Source of the DNA: Hespellia sp. | GTDB lineage: Bacteria; Bacillota; Clostridia; Lachnospirales; Lachnospiraceae | Reading direction: 5' to 3' | NCBI GenBank assembly: GCA_028689735.1 | Contig: JAQVCP010000012.1 | Location: forward strand, 1-64,000 | DNA length: 64,000 bases | Shown here: positions 25,957 to 33,758 of the stretch, in pieces | Layout: each line of letters begins with the position of its first letter | Numbering within the stretch: the stretch's first letter is position 1 | Notes under the pieces: generated by a model | What the model was told of the DNA's origin: nothing | The model's input: only the letters and a program-made list of their open reading frames with translations | Database searches by the model: none | Translations under genes and position numbers: made by a program

Positions 25957-26307
25957 CTATCTGGGCTGATACGTAATAAATTTGTTCGACTGCATAATCT
26001 TGATGAACTTCACCAGGCGCTCCAGAAGTGGCTCTGCCTTCTTGCCAAAACGCTCCTTCATCTTCTCGGATAAGGCAAGCACATCTCTCTTACCGTCTAT
26101 CATCTCCCAGAGAAATGTTCCGTATTCATCCAGTTCTATATAGCTGATGCGCGGACGCTTAAAAACTACCTGTGCAATCTTATTAAATGCACCCTTATTG
26201 ATCACCGCCACTTCCGCACGGCCATTATCCTTCATCTTCCACTCATATTCCGGGTTCTTTACTGGAATATAATCCAGAAAATTGTCATCTTTTTTTTGCT
26301 TTGCCAT
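25957..26307 (-). CDS. PqqD-like (RiPP recognition element type) protein
   Basis: A 116-residue protein whose C-terminal two thirds fit the PqqD winged-helix fold. Seen: ISYIELDEYGTFLWEMIDGKRDVLALSEKM with the typical hydrophobic-x-GTFLW pattern, then a helix bundle ending NKFITY. PqqD domains bind leader peptides and present them to modifying enzymes. No radical-SAM enzyme or precursor peptide is adjacent; the neighbours are a membrane protein and a dipeptidase. The nearest peptide-modifying system, SCIFF, is 24 kb away. AAGGGGAAGAAG precedes the ATG. Confidence 0.75.
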   Translation of the reverse strand: MAKQKKDDNFLDYIPVKNPEYEWKMKDNGRAEVAVINKGAFNKIAQVVFKRPRISYIELDEYGTFLWEMIDGKRDVLALSEKMKERFGKKAEPLLERLVKFIKIMQSNKFITYQPR

Positions 26308-26359
26308 CTTCTTCCCCTTTACGAATTCTAGCGCTCATTTCCGAGCCTGCGTAACATTT

Positions 26360-26388
26360 ATTATACTTCGTAACTGCAAAAAAAACAA
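26360..26388 (-). promoter_or_regulatory. Promoter of the PqqD-pepD operon
   Basis: Minus strand: TTGTTT (26383-26388), 17 bases, TATAAT (26360-26365). The -35 lies within the arm of the OPT terminator. Confidence 0.55.
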
Positions 26389-26412
26389 GATACGCTCACG
26401 CATCTTGTTTTT
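26381..26412. terminator. Terminator downstream of the OPT transporter
   Basis: AAAAACAAGAT and ATCTTGTTTTT arms around 10 bases, with a T-tract on both strands. It ends the OPT gene transcript ahead of the PqqD operon. Confidence 0.75.
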
Positions 26413-26429
26413 CTTGTTTTTACTTTGTC

Positions 26430-26466
26430 AAACGGATACTCGAAATCTCTATTACTTCCTCGTAAC
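26430..26466 (-). repeat. Dispersed palindromic repeat, copy 4 (diverged)
   Basis: The plus strand reads AACGGATACTCGAAATC then TATTACTTCCTCGTAA. The second palindrome arm is degraded, but the GGATACTCG and TTACTTCCTC parts align with the family. It lies 16 bases past the stop of the OPT gene. Confidence 0.45.
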
Positions 26467-26481
26467 CCTATAAAAGACTGA

Positions 26482-28389
26482 TTATTTCTGTTCTTTGCCC
26501 GCTTTGCTCCAGACAGTGAATTTCAGCACTGTAAGCAGCAGCAATACAAAGAATACTAAGCCTCCGATATTTCCTAAATGGATTGGCAGGCAAGTTGCCA
26601 GGAAATCACCAAAAGTACCTGCCCCCATCGGAATGATTGCGAAGACTGCAAGCAGGATACCTACCAGACCTTCTCCCGCGATCAGACCTGCACTGTAAAG
26701 TACGCCGTTGTCCACCTGGGCTTTCTTTGTCTTTTCATCCGCACCTCTTCTCTTTTCCAGCCAGAGACGAACCAGACCACCGGCCATCATTGGTGTAGAT
26801 AAGTGAATTGGAAGATACAGACCGATTGCAAATGGCAATACCGGAATTCCAAGTACTTCAATTACAATTGCAATAAATACTCCGGCAAGAACGAGTGTCC
26901 ATGGAAGATTTCCTCCCATTACACCTTCTACTACCATCTTCATCAAAGTTGCCTGTGGTGCAGGGAGTTCTGCGGAACCATATCCCCATGCTGCGTTCAG
27001 AAGGTATAGGATACCACCGATTGCTGCTGCAGAGAATAATGCACCGATGAGTTCACCGATCTGCTGTAGTCTAGGTGTCGCTCCTACAATATATCCAGTC
27101 TTCAGATCCTGTGAAGTATCGCCGGCCATGGCTGCGATAATACAGATAACCGTACCGATCGTAATTGCTGCAACCATGCCTGACTCCCCTGTGTTGCCTG
27201 TAGCTTTCAGTATCAGGGATGAGAACAGTAAAGTTGCAATTGCCATACCGGATACCGGGTTGTTACTGCTTCCTACAAGTCCTACCATTCTGGAAGAAAC
27301 TGTTGCAAAGAAGAAACCAAAGATAACGATGATGATTGCTCCAAGTAATGTAACCGGGATAGCCGGAATCAGCCAGATTGCCACTGCAACGACAGCGATT
27401 CCGATTCCTACAGTCTTCATAGACAGGTCGATACCTGTTCTGTTGGTTCCTGTGTTCTTACCAAATCCTTTGATTGCATCTCTGAAGGTCTTAACAATCA
27501 GAGGCAATGATTTGATCAGGCTCAGGATACCACCGGCTGCCACTGCTCCGGCACCAATGTACTTGATGTAACTGCTCCAGATTCCCCACGTACCAAGCTC
27601 ACTGATTGGTGCAGCACCTGGGTAAATCGTTGCATCTCCGCCGAACAGATAAATCAGCGGCATAAGCACGAACCATGCAAGGGTACCTCCTGCAAATAAG
27701 TAAGAAGAAATCTTCGGCCCGCAGATATAACCTACTCCAGCGAGGGCTGGAAGTACATCCATACCAACACCGGAACCCTGATAAGACTTAAAAGAGAAAT
27801 CCACCTCACTCGGGAAAAGCTTCAGTCCGTCTGTCAGGAACTTGTAACCTGCCGCAATACCAAGTCCTGCAAATACAGTGCTTGCTTTGGCTCCGCCTTC
27901 TTCTCCGGCGATCAGAACCTCTGCACATGCCATACCCTCAGGATAAGGCAGAACACCATGTTCCTCCACGATTAATGCTGTACGAAGCGGTACCATGAAT
28001 AACACTCCAAGAACACCACCGCAGAGAGCGATCAATCCAATTTCAATGAGGTTCGGCATTGTACCGACACCTTCTGCTGCCCACATAAATAATGCCGGCA
28101 TCGTAAAAATAGCTCCGGCTGCCAAAGACTCTCCGGCAGATCCGATTGTCTGTACCATGTTATTTTCAAGGATAGAATCCTTCTTCAAAATAACACGAAT
28201 AATTCCCATGGAGATAACTGCTGCCGGAATAGAAGCAGATACTGTCATACCAACTCGAAGACCGAGATAGGCATTCGCCCCACCGAACAGAACTGCCAGA
28301 AGTACACCTAAGATAATGGATGTCGCTGTGAATTCTGGAACAATCTTATCGGCTGGGATATAGGGCTTGAACTCTTTGTTTTCGTTCAC
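26482..28389 (-). CDS. OPT family oligopeptide transporter
   Basis: A proton-coupled symporter-type membrane protein of about 635 residues with some 14-16 helices. Family markers are near the start (FGGANAYLGLRVGMTVSASIP) and in the middle (GDTSQDLKTGYIVGATPRLQQ), the latter being the bacterial/YSL-like OPT signature. It probably imports peptides, or metal chelates as in YSL relatives. The GTG at 28389 is preferred because AGGTGGG lies seven bases upstream; a GTG four codons earlier has no room for a ribosome site. A downstream dipeptidase operon may process imported peptides. Confidence 0.88.
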   Translation of the reverse strand: MNENKEFKPYIPADKIVPEFTATSIILGVLLAVLFGGANAYLGLRVGMTVSASIPAAVISMGIIRVILKKDSILENNMVQTIGSAGESLAAGAIFTMPALFMWAAEGVGTMPNLIEIGLIALCGGVLGVLFMVPLRTALIVEEHGVLPYPEGMACAEVLIAGEEGGAKASTVFAGLGIAAGYKFLTDGLKLFPSEVDFSFKSYQGSGVGMDVLPALAGVGYICGPKISSYLFAGGTLAWFVLMPLIYLFGGDATIYPGAAPISELGTWGIWSSYIKYIGAGAVAAGGILSLIKSLPLIVKTFRDAIKGFGKNTGTNRTGIDLSMKTVGIGIAVVAVAIWLIPAIPVTLLGAIIIVIFGFFFATVSSRMVGLVGSSNNPVSGMAIATLLFSSLILKATGNTGESGMVAAITIGTVICIIAAMAGDTSQDLKTGYIVGATPRLQQIGELIGALFSAAAIGGILYLLNAAWGYGSAELPAPQATLMKMVVEGVMGGNLPWTLVLAGVFIAIVIEVLGIPVLPFAIGLYLPIHLSTPMMAGGLVRLWLEKRRGADEKTKKAQVDNGVLYSAGLIAGEGLVGILLAVFAIIPMGAGTFGDFLATCLPIHLGNIGGLVFFVLLLLTVLKFTVWSKAGKEQK

Positions 28390-28422
28390 TTGTTTTCCCA
28401 CCTTTCTTGTAATAACGTCACA

Positions 28423-28452
28423 ATTATATCAAACTTCACACTATGAAGTCAA
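28423..28452 (-). promoter_or_regulatory. Promoter of the OPT transporter
   Basis: Minus strand: TTGACT (28447-28452), 18 bases, TATAAT (28423-28428). AATTATATCAA occurs twice here (about 28422 and 28453), a direct repeat overlapping the promoter that could be a regulator site. Confidence 0.6.
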
Positions 28453-28578
28453 ATTATATCAATAATTGTAAAATTTTTCTAAACTCTTTGGTTAATTCTT
28501 CCAGAGTTCTCCATTTTTTTTGTGTACTGTGACCAACTTCATCTGCATTCCCCCTAATATTTCATCGTTGAAATTGAT

Positions 28579-29577
28579 TTAATTTAATGCATCCTTTAAT
28601 GTCTCGACATTTTTTTCCATCAGGGAAAGATAGGTTTCGCCATTGTTCCAGTCATCTGCACTAATATTATGACAGCTGTAGAAAGTCTCCTCCCTGGCAC
28701 CTGTGGCATCCGCGATTGCTTCTGCCATATTTCCGTTACTGAGCTCAATCTTGAATACGATCGGTATCTTATCTTCCTTAACTTTGTCAATCAGAAATGC
28801 GATGGTCGCCGCACTCGGTTCTGTATCCGATGCACATCCCGGAAATGCTGCATAATACGTCAGCCCGTATTCCTCTGCAAAATAGCGCAGTGGAAAACGA
28901 TCTCCGAAGATAATCTCCCGGCGCTCCGCGCTGTCTGTCACATGTCGAAACTGCATATCCAATTTGGCAAGCTCCTCCTGATATTCACTGGTATTCGCCT
29001 CATAATCGGAGGCATGTTCCGGATCAGCTGTGCAGAGTGCCCGGGAAATCTTATCCACAATCTTCTGCGCATTCTTCGGAGATGTCCACACATGTTCATC
29101 GATTTCTCCCCTCTGTGCTTCCGCTTTCTGTCCGCTCACATCATCAACTGTCTCTGCTTCGTCCTCATGACTCTCCTGCATTCCTTCCACAACCTCTTCT
29201 TCCACCGTATCCACACAGTCTGTCAATGCAATCACCTGCATGTTGCTGGTGTCCATAGATGAGAGAATTTCTTCTACCCAGGCATCATTTTCCCCGCCTA
29301 CATATAGAAAGACATCACATTTCTGTATGGTAATAATATCCTGCGGTGTAGGTTCATAAGAATGGCTCTCGCTTCCCGGCTTAAGCAGCATGGTAATCTC
29401 GGCATTGTCTCCGGCAATCGCCCGTGTAAAATCGTACTGGGGGAAAATGGTTGCCACCACACTGATCTTATCCGAATCTTTTTCCACTTTGCTGCTCCCA
29501 CATCCACCAACAAGGGCTGAAAGTGAAAAAAGCAGCAAAGGGAGCACAAATATGCTTCTAAGCTGTTTCTTCGTCAT
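28579..29577 (-). CDS. Zinc/manganese-type ABC substrate-binding lipoprotein
   Basis: A cluster A-I (ZnuA/TroA-like) metal-binding lipoprotein. The lipobox Cys lies in LVGGCGSS (about 27), followed by SVVATIFPQYDF. His ligands are in GSESHSYEPTP and DEHVWTSP. Where the family has a third His in an HDAF-like motif, this protein has GDRFPLRYF, so one ligand differs. An acidic loop (about 125-160) replaces the usual His-rich loop. No permease or ATPase is adjacent. The ATG at 29577 is favoured over an overlapping GTG; it lies two bases after the folA stop, so translation is coupled. Confidence 0.8.
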   Translation of the reverse strand: MTKKQLRSIFVLPLLLFSLSALVGGCGSSKVEKDSDKISVVATIFPQYDFTRAIAGDNAEITMLLKPGSESHSYEPTPQDIITIQKCDVFLYVGGENDAWVEEILSSMDTSNMQVIALTDCVDTVEEEVVEGMQESHEDEAETVDDVSGQKAEAQRGEIDEHVWTSPKNAQKIVDKISRALCTADPEHASDYEANTSEYQEELAKLDMQFRHVTDSAERREIIFGDRFPLRYFAEEYGLTYYAAFPGCASDTEPSAATIAFLIDKVKEDKIPIVFKIELSNGNMAEAIADATGAREETFYSCHNISADDWNNGETYLSLMEKNVETLKDALN

Positions 29578-29579
29578 CA

Positions 29580-30068
29580 CTATATCCTCTCATATCTCGT
29601 GAATGCAAACTCCAGATCAAAACAGGTCTGCTCTTCACTTTCTTCTACCAGCTTCCAGTCATCCATCTCGTCCAGATTCGGAAAATGCGTATCTGCCTGA
29701 TATGCATGGTCGATTCTTGTCACATATGCAATATTACAGTAATCCAGCAACTGTCTGTAAATGCTCTCACCACCGATCACGTAGACATCATTGGTGTCAT
29801 ATTTTTTAATTTCTTCCAGCATCTCTTCCATAGTATGCACGATAATTGCGCCTTTTACCTCATAATTCTTATCTTTTGTGAGCACGATATTTGTACGGCT
29901 CTTCAGTGGCTGTCCACTGGGAAAACTCTCCAGTGTCTTTCTTCCCATGACCACGACTTTTCCCATTGTCTCGCTTCGGAAAAATTTCATATCAGATGGA
30001 ATGCTTACAAGCAGCTGGTTATTATTGCCAATTGCCCAGTTCTTATCTGCCGCTACAATTACTTTCAT
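29580..30068 (-). CDS. folA: Dihydrofolate reductase
   Basis: It reduces dihydrofolate with NADPH, recycling the folate oxidised by ThyA. 162 residues. Seen: KNWAIGNNNQLL, then the active-site acidic residue in IPSDMKFF, MGRKTLESF and YVIGGESIYRQLL, the standard DHFR signature series. AAGGAG lies upstream. It follows thyA by 67 bases, the common thyA-folA arrangement, and leads into the metal-binding lipoprotein gene. Confidence 0.95.
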   Translation of the reverse strand: MKVIVAADKNWAIGNNNQLLVSIPSDMKFFRSETMGKVVVMGRKTLESFPSGQPLKSRTNIVLTKDKNYEVKGAIIVHTMEEMLEEIKKYDTNDVYVIGGESIYRQLLDYCNIAYVTRIDHAYQADTHFPNLDEMDDWKLVEESEEQTCFDLEFAFTRYERI

Positions 30069-30095
30069 ATATATTCTCCTTATTGTCTCATTTAA

Positions 30096-30129
30096 ACCGA
30101 CTGCTTAGAATCTGCTTTGCTGTCTGTCC
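30096..30129 (-). repeat. Dispersed palindromic repeat, copy 5 (diverged)
   Basis: The plus strand reads CTGCTTAGAATCTGCTTTGC then TGTCTGTCC, matching the AATCCGCTTTGCTGTTTCCCC half of the copy at 50610. The first arm is degraded. It lies between folA and thyA. Confidence 0.4.
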
Positions 30130-30135
30130 TAAAGC

Positions 30136-30984
30136 TTATACCGCAATTGGTATATTTTTAATCTGCGGATGTGTCTCGTAGTTTTCCAGCCGGATATCAT
30201 CTGTTGTAAAATCATAAAAATCTTTGATTTCCGGATTGAGCCAGAAGGTCGGTGCCGATAGTGGCTCTCTGGAAATCAGTTCTTCGATCAGCTTCACATG
30301 CCGATCATAAATATGGGCATCCGCGATGACATGAACAAATTCTCCCACCTTCATGTCGCAGACCTGTGCCAGCATATAGAGAAGAACCGAATACTGACAT
30401 ACATTCCAGTTGTTGGCAGCCAGTACATCCTGAGAACGCTGATTCAAAATTCCATTGAGGGTCAGCTTCCTGCTTCCCGCTTCTTTTGTCACGTTAAACG
30501 TCATGCTGTACGCACAGGGGTACAGATTCATTTCATGCAAATCCTGGTGGACGTAGATGTTGGTCATGATACGTCTGCTGTAAGGATTGTTCTTCAAATC
30601 ATAAATCACCCGGTCAATCTGGTCCATCATGCCTTCTTTGTACGGATGCTTCACACCCATCTGATATCCATAAGCTTTACCGATGGAGCCGTCTTTATCC
30701 GCCCAGCTGTCCCAGATATGGCTGTTTAGATCATTGATATTGTTCGATTTTTTCTGCCAGATCCAGAGCAGCTCATCTACGCAGCTCTTGATCCCGGTGC
30801 GTCTGAGCGTCAGTGCCGGAAATTCCTTTGACAAGTCATAACGGTTCACCACACAGAATTTCTTGATGGTATAGGCCGGTGTTCCATCCTCCCATCTCGG
30901 GCGGACTTTCTCGCCCTCTGTACTGGTTCCGTTGTCTATAATATCTCTGCACATATTGATGAACACCTTATCTGCATAACTCAT
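30136..30984 (-). CDS. thyA: Thymidylate synthase
   Basis: It methylates dUMP to dTMP using methylenetetrahydrofolate. The catalytic Cys is in NLYPCAYSMTF; other motifs are RRTGIKSCVDELLWIW, SIGKAYGYQ and NQRSQDVLAANNWNVCQY, and the dUMP-binding HIYDRH. Position 2 of the usual PCH motif is Ala rather than His, as in some Clostridia forms. The start at 30984 follows GGAGG by nine bases. It is the first of a thyA-folA-lipoprotein operon. Confidence 0.93.
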   Translation of the reverse strand: MSYADKVFINMCRDIIDNGTSTEGEKVRPRWEDGTPAYTIKKFCVVNRYDLSKEFPALTLRRTGIKSCVDELLWIWQKKSNNINDLNSHIWDSWADKDGSIGKAYGYQMGVKHPYKEGMMDQIDRVIYDLKNNPYSRRIMTNIYVHQDLHEMNLYPCAYSMTFNVTKEAGSRKLTLNGILNQRSQDVLAANNWNVCQYSVLLYMLAQVCDMKVGEFVHVIADAHIYDRHVKLIEELISREPLSAPTFWLNPEIKDFYDFTTDDIRLENYETHPQIKNIPIAV

Positions 30985-31065
30985 GTATTTCTTCCTCCTT
31001 GTAATCACCACACACTGATCTTACTATCTTCCCGGTTTTTCCCTTTAGTTCCCCCGATATGTTTT

Positions 31066-31500
31066 TTAAGGCTCAGCTACATTGTAAAGCATCTTGCCCA
31101 GGAGCTTATGCACGGTTTGAATTTCTTTCTTGGTCATCCCCATCGTCAGCCTTTTGTCTATCTTCTTACGGTCCGCTTCCATTCTGCGCTGAATGTCATA
31201 CGCCTTCTCAGTCAGATAAATATTCTTCTTTCTCCGGTCAGTTGCATTGGGAACACAGAGAATGAAGCCCTTCTCGTCCAGACGTTTTAATAATCCTGTG
31301 ACCGTCGGATTCTTCAGAGAGAGATGTCTTTCAACATCTCTCTGATTGATTTCCTCTTTATTTGAATGAAACAGATAATCCAGCACAGCACACTGCGAAG
31401 ATGTGATTCCGAGAGTCCTGAGCTGTTCATTCAAATCCTTCTCGAACACATTATTAATCTGTTTCACTGTAAATCCCAAAGGCTGATTTTTTGTCACCAT
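31066..31500 (-). CDS. MarR family transcriptional regulator
   Basis: About 144 residues with a winged helix: INQRDVERHLSLKNPTVTGL as the recognition region and ATDRRKKNIYLTEKA as the wing with its conserved Asp-Arg-Arg. The long flanking helices form the dimer interface. GGAGG lies eight bases upstream of the ATG at 31500. It follows folT by 26 bases, so it may be expressed under the same THF riboswitch. The target is unknown; thyA downstream is one candidate. Confidence 0.88.
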   Translation of the reverse strand: MVTKNQPLGFTVKQINNVFEKDLNEQLRTLGITSSQCAVLDYLFHSNKEEINQRDVERHLSLKNPTVTGLLKRLDEKGFILCVPNATDRRKKNIYLTEKAYDIQRRMEADRKKIDKRLTMGMTKKEIQTVHKLLGKMLYNVAEP

Positions 31501-31526
31501 GAACAAATCCTCCTCTTTCAGTAACC

Positions 31527-32093
31527 TTACGCTTTTACGCCAAGTCCTGCAAAAACTTTTGCTTTTGACAATGCTTTCGCAACTGAGTAGAAAATAACTG
31601 CCTCAATCGGAACCATGACGATCTGCTTGATTATTCTTGCCGGAAGCAACACAGAAAATGCACTGCCATAAAGAATCGTCAGCCAGTATGTATTCAGCAG
31701 AATGTTGATGAATACAGCCTCAACCACCTTTGCAGCCAGAATTCTCTTAAAGCTCAGTGGTTTCTTGTAAAACATCATACCATAAATGAGCCCGCCTAAA
31801 AAGGCACTGATTGTAAATCCCGGAAAAAATGCACCTGTGGGCTTCACGATGTACTTGATGATATCTGCCAGTGTCGCCACCAGACTTCCCACCACCGGGC
31901 CGAACATCAAGGCACTCAGTTCATTTGCGATGGATGCAAAACCAAGCTTGATGTAATCCGTCACCTGCAGGGTAAAGAATCCCAGCACGACTGCCACAGC
32001 CAGCAGCATCGCAGATGCGACCAGTGTCCTTGCGTTCTTAAGTTCATGGAACGAGCTCACAAATTGTTCTTTTAGATTGTTAATTTTTTGCAT
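31527..32093 (-). CDS. folT: Folate ECF transporter S component
   Basis: The substrate-binding membrane subunit of an energy-coupling-factor transporter for folate. 188 residues with six hydrophobic segments. Seen: TLVASAMLLAVAVVLGFF, FASIANELSALMFGPVVGSL, KPTGAFFPGFTISAFLGGL and LNTYWLTILYG, characteristic of FolT. The shared EcfA/A'/T module is not in the window. AAAGGAGG precedes the ATG; the frame open upstream of it runs through the riboswitch and is not coding. The THF riboswitch confirms the folate assignment. Confidence 0.92.
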   Translation of the reverse strand: MQKINNLKEQFVSSFHELKNARTLVASAMLLAVAVVLGFFTLQVTDYIKLGFASIANELSALMFGPVVGSLVATLADIIKYIVKPTGAFFPGFTISAFLGGLIYGMMFYKKPLSFKRILAAKVVEAVFINILLNTYWLTILYGSAFSVLLPARIIKQIVMVPIEAVIFYSVAKALSKAKVFAGLGVKA

Positions 32094-32148
32094 AAAAATA
32101 CCTCCTTTGCAGTAGTCCTTCGCCACGCATAGAAGGTAGATTCTATGT

Positions 32149-32253
32149 GCAACAGCGGGATGCAGGAAATGTACCGCAAGTGTTCTACACACTTTTCGTC
32201 CTACTGACAACTCCCCGTCCAGCTGGCACTTAACGCACAAATCCCTACTCTGC
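32149..32253 (-). promoter_or_regulatory. THF riboswitch upstream of folT
   Basis: Minus strand: GCAGAGTAG, then GTGCGTTAAGTG, GGGAGTTGTCA, GACGAAAAG, GCGGTACA and the closing TGCATCCCGCTG, in the order of the tetrahydrofolate aptamer. A further hairpin (CATAGAA/TTCTATG, 32128-32147) lies between the aptamer and AAAGGAGG, so control is probably at translation initiation. Folate excess is expected to lower folT expression. Confidence 0.9.
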
Positions 32254-32334
32254 TTCTCTTTTGTTTATAGTTTTCCTACCGATTGTATCACCATTTCTAT
32301 GATTCGTAAAGCACTTTGTTCGTTCCCTGTAACA

Positions 32335-33621
32335 TTAATATTCCCGAATTACGCTGCTTACTTCTTTGACACTTTCCATCTGCTGAATCTCATTCATCGC
32401 ATCCTGCATATGGTATTCTTTTACTTTCTCTGTTACAATAACCAGCTCCGCGGATTTTTCTGTAGCGTTCTTCTGGATGACTCTGGCGATACTGACCTTG
32501 TGGTCCCCGAATACCTGTGCGATACGCGCAAGGACTCCCGGCTCGTTTGCCACCTGCATCCGGAGGAAGAACTTGTTCTTCACATCATCAAACTGCTTGA
32601 TTGGTGTCTCGCGGTAACAAGTACAACTAATTCTTCCGGTACATTGGTATTCCAGATTCCGGCAGACATCGATAATATCCCCCATGACCGCACTGGCTGT
32701 CGGGAATTCTCCGGCACCTCTGCCATAGAACATAGCGTCATCTACTGCATCTCCATGAACAAATACGGCATTAAAGGAATCCCGAACTGATGCCAGTGGA
32801 TGTTCACGTCCAAGCATCATCGGATGCACTGCAACCTCGATTCCGCTCTCTGTATTATGTGCAACCGCAAGAAGCTTGATCACACTGTCAAATTCTTTTG
32901 CATAGGAAATATCCTCTGCTGTAATCTTTGTGATTCCTTCTGTGTATACATCGGAAAATACAACTCTGGAGTGAAATGCAATGGATGCCATAATAGCTGC
33001 CTTGCGTCCTGCATCAAGCCCTTCCACATCGGCAGTTGGATCTGCTTCCGCATATCCAAGCTCTGTCGCCTTGGCAAGCGCCGCCTCAAAGCTCATATTC
33101 TCCTCAAACATCTTGGTCAGAATATAGTTCGTCGTTCCATTAACAATCCCGATGACTTCAGAAATTTCATTGCCCGCCAGACATTGTTTGAGCGGTCTGA
33201 TAATTGGGATTCCACCAGCTACTGCCGCCTCAAAAAGAAAATCCACGTGATTTCTCTCTGCCGCATCAAACAATTCTCTTCCGTGCTCCGCAATCAGATC
33301 CTTGTTCGCAGACACCACATTTTTCCCTGCATTCAGTGCAGCGAGAATCATGGTTCTTGCCGGCTCGATGCCTCCCATCACCTCTATGACAATCTGAATC
33401 TCATCATCCTGGATAATGTCTTCCCACTGATCCGTCAAAAGACTGGCATCGATTCCTTCTCTCTTTTTGTTCATATTGTGAACCAGAATCTTTGCGACCT
33501 CAAGATTGGCACCAATCTTCTGCATCATTTCTTTCTGTCCGCGCTGAATGAGTTTGTACACCCCTCCGCCTACGGTTCCAAGACCTAATAACCCGGCTTT
33601 TATTGTTTTATCACTTTGCAT
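32335..33621 (-). CDS. hom: Homoserine dehydrogenase
   Basis: An NAD(P)H-dependent reductase of aspartate semialdehyde to homoserine, leading to Thr and Met. N-terminal Rossmann motif GLLGLGTVGGGVYKL; catalytic region VIGIVNGTTNYILTKM and ELGYAEADPTADVEGLDAGRKAAI; C-terminal ACT domain from about 345 (VANEPGVLARIAQVFGDHKVSI), which would sense threonine. 428 residues, standard for the monofunctional enzyme. The ATG at 33621 has GGAG seven bases upstream. Confidence 0.94.
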   Translation of the reverse strand: MQSDKTIKAGLLGLGTVGGGVYKLIQRGQKEMMQKIGANLEVAKILVHNMNKKREGIDASLLTDQWEDIIQDDEIQIVIEVMGGIEPARTMILAALNAGKNVVSANKDLIAEHGRELFDAAERNHVDFLFEAAVAGGIPIIRPLKQCLAGNEISEVIGIVNGTTNYILTKMFEENMSFEAALAKATELGYAEADPTADVEGLDAGRKAAIMASIAFHSRVVFSDVYTEGITKITAEDISYAKEFDSVIKLLAVAHNTESGIEVAVHPMMLGREHPLASVRDSFNAVFVHGDAVDDAMFYGRGAGEFPTASAVMGDIIDVCRNLEYQCTGRISCTCYRETPIKQFDDVKNKFFLRMQVANEPGVLARIAQVFGDHKVSIARVIQKNATEKSAELVIVTEKVKEYHMQDAMNEIQQMESVKEVSSVIREY

Positions 33622-33660
33622 ATCTTTTCTCCATTTCACTTTATCGTATTATTGCGCTAC

Positions 33661-33689
33661 ATTATATCATGGAGTTTTCTTTTTTTCCA
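33661..33689 (-). promoter_or_regulatory. Promoter of hom
   Basis: Minus strand: TGGAAA (33684-33689), 17 bases, TATAAT (33661-33666), about 40 bases before the start. Confidence 0.6.
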
Positions 33690-33758
33690 CACTTTCTTTT
33701 CCAAAGCATGTCTGACATCCTTTCCGGCCATACTTCTCTTACTATGTTCAAACTCTTT

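Noticed and set aside
31066-31500. This MarR protein as the regulator of the 5090 operator
   Set aside because: It lies 26 kb away and nothing in the sequence links them; only a binding test could.
32094-32240. N-terminal extension of folT
   Set aside because: The frame stays open but passes through the THF riboswitch; AAAGGAGG directly before the ATG at 32093 fixes the start.
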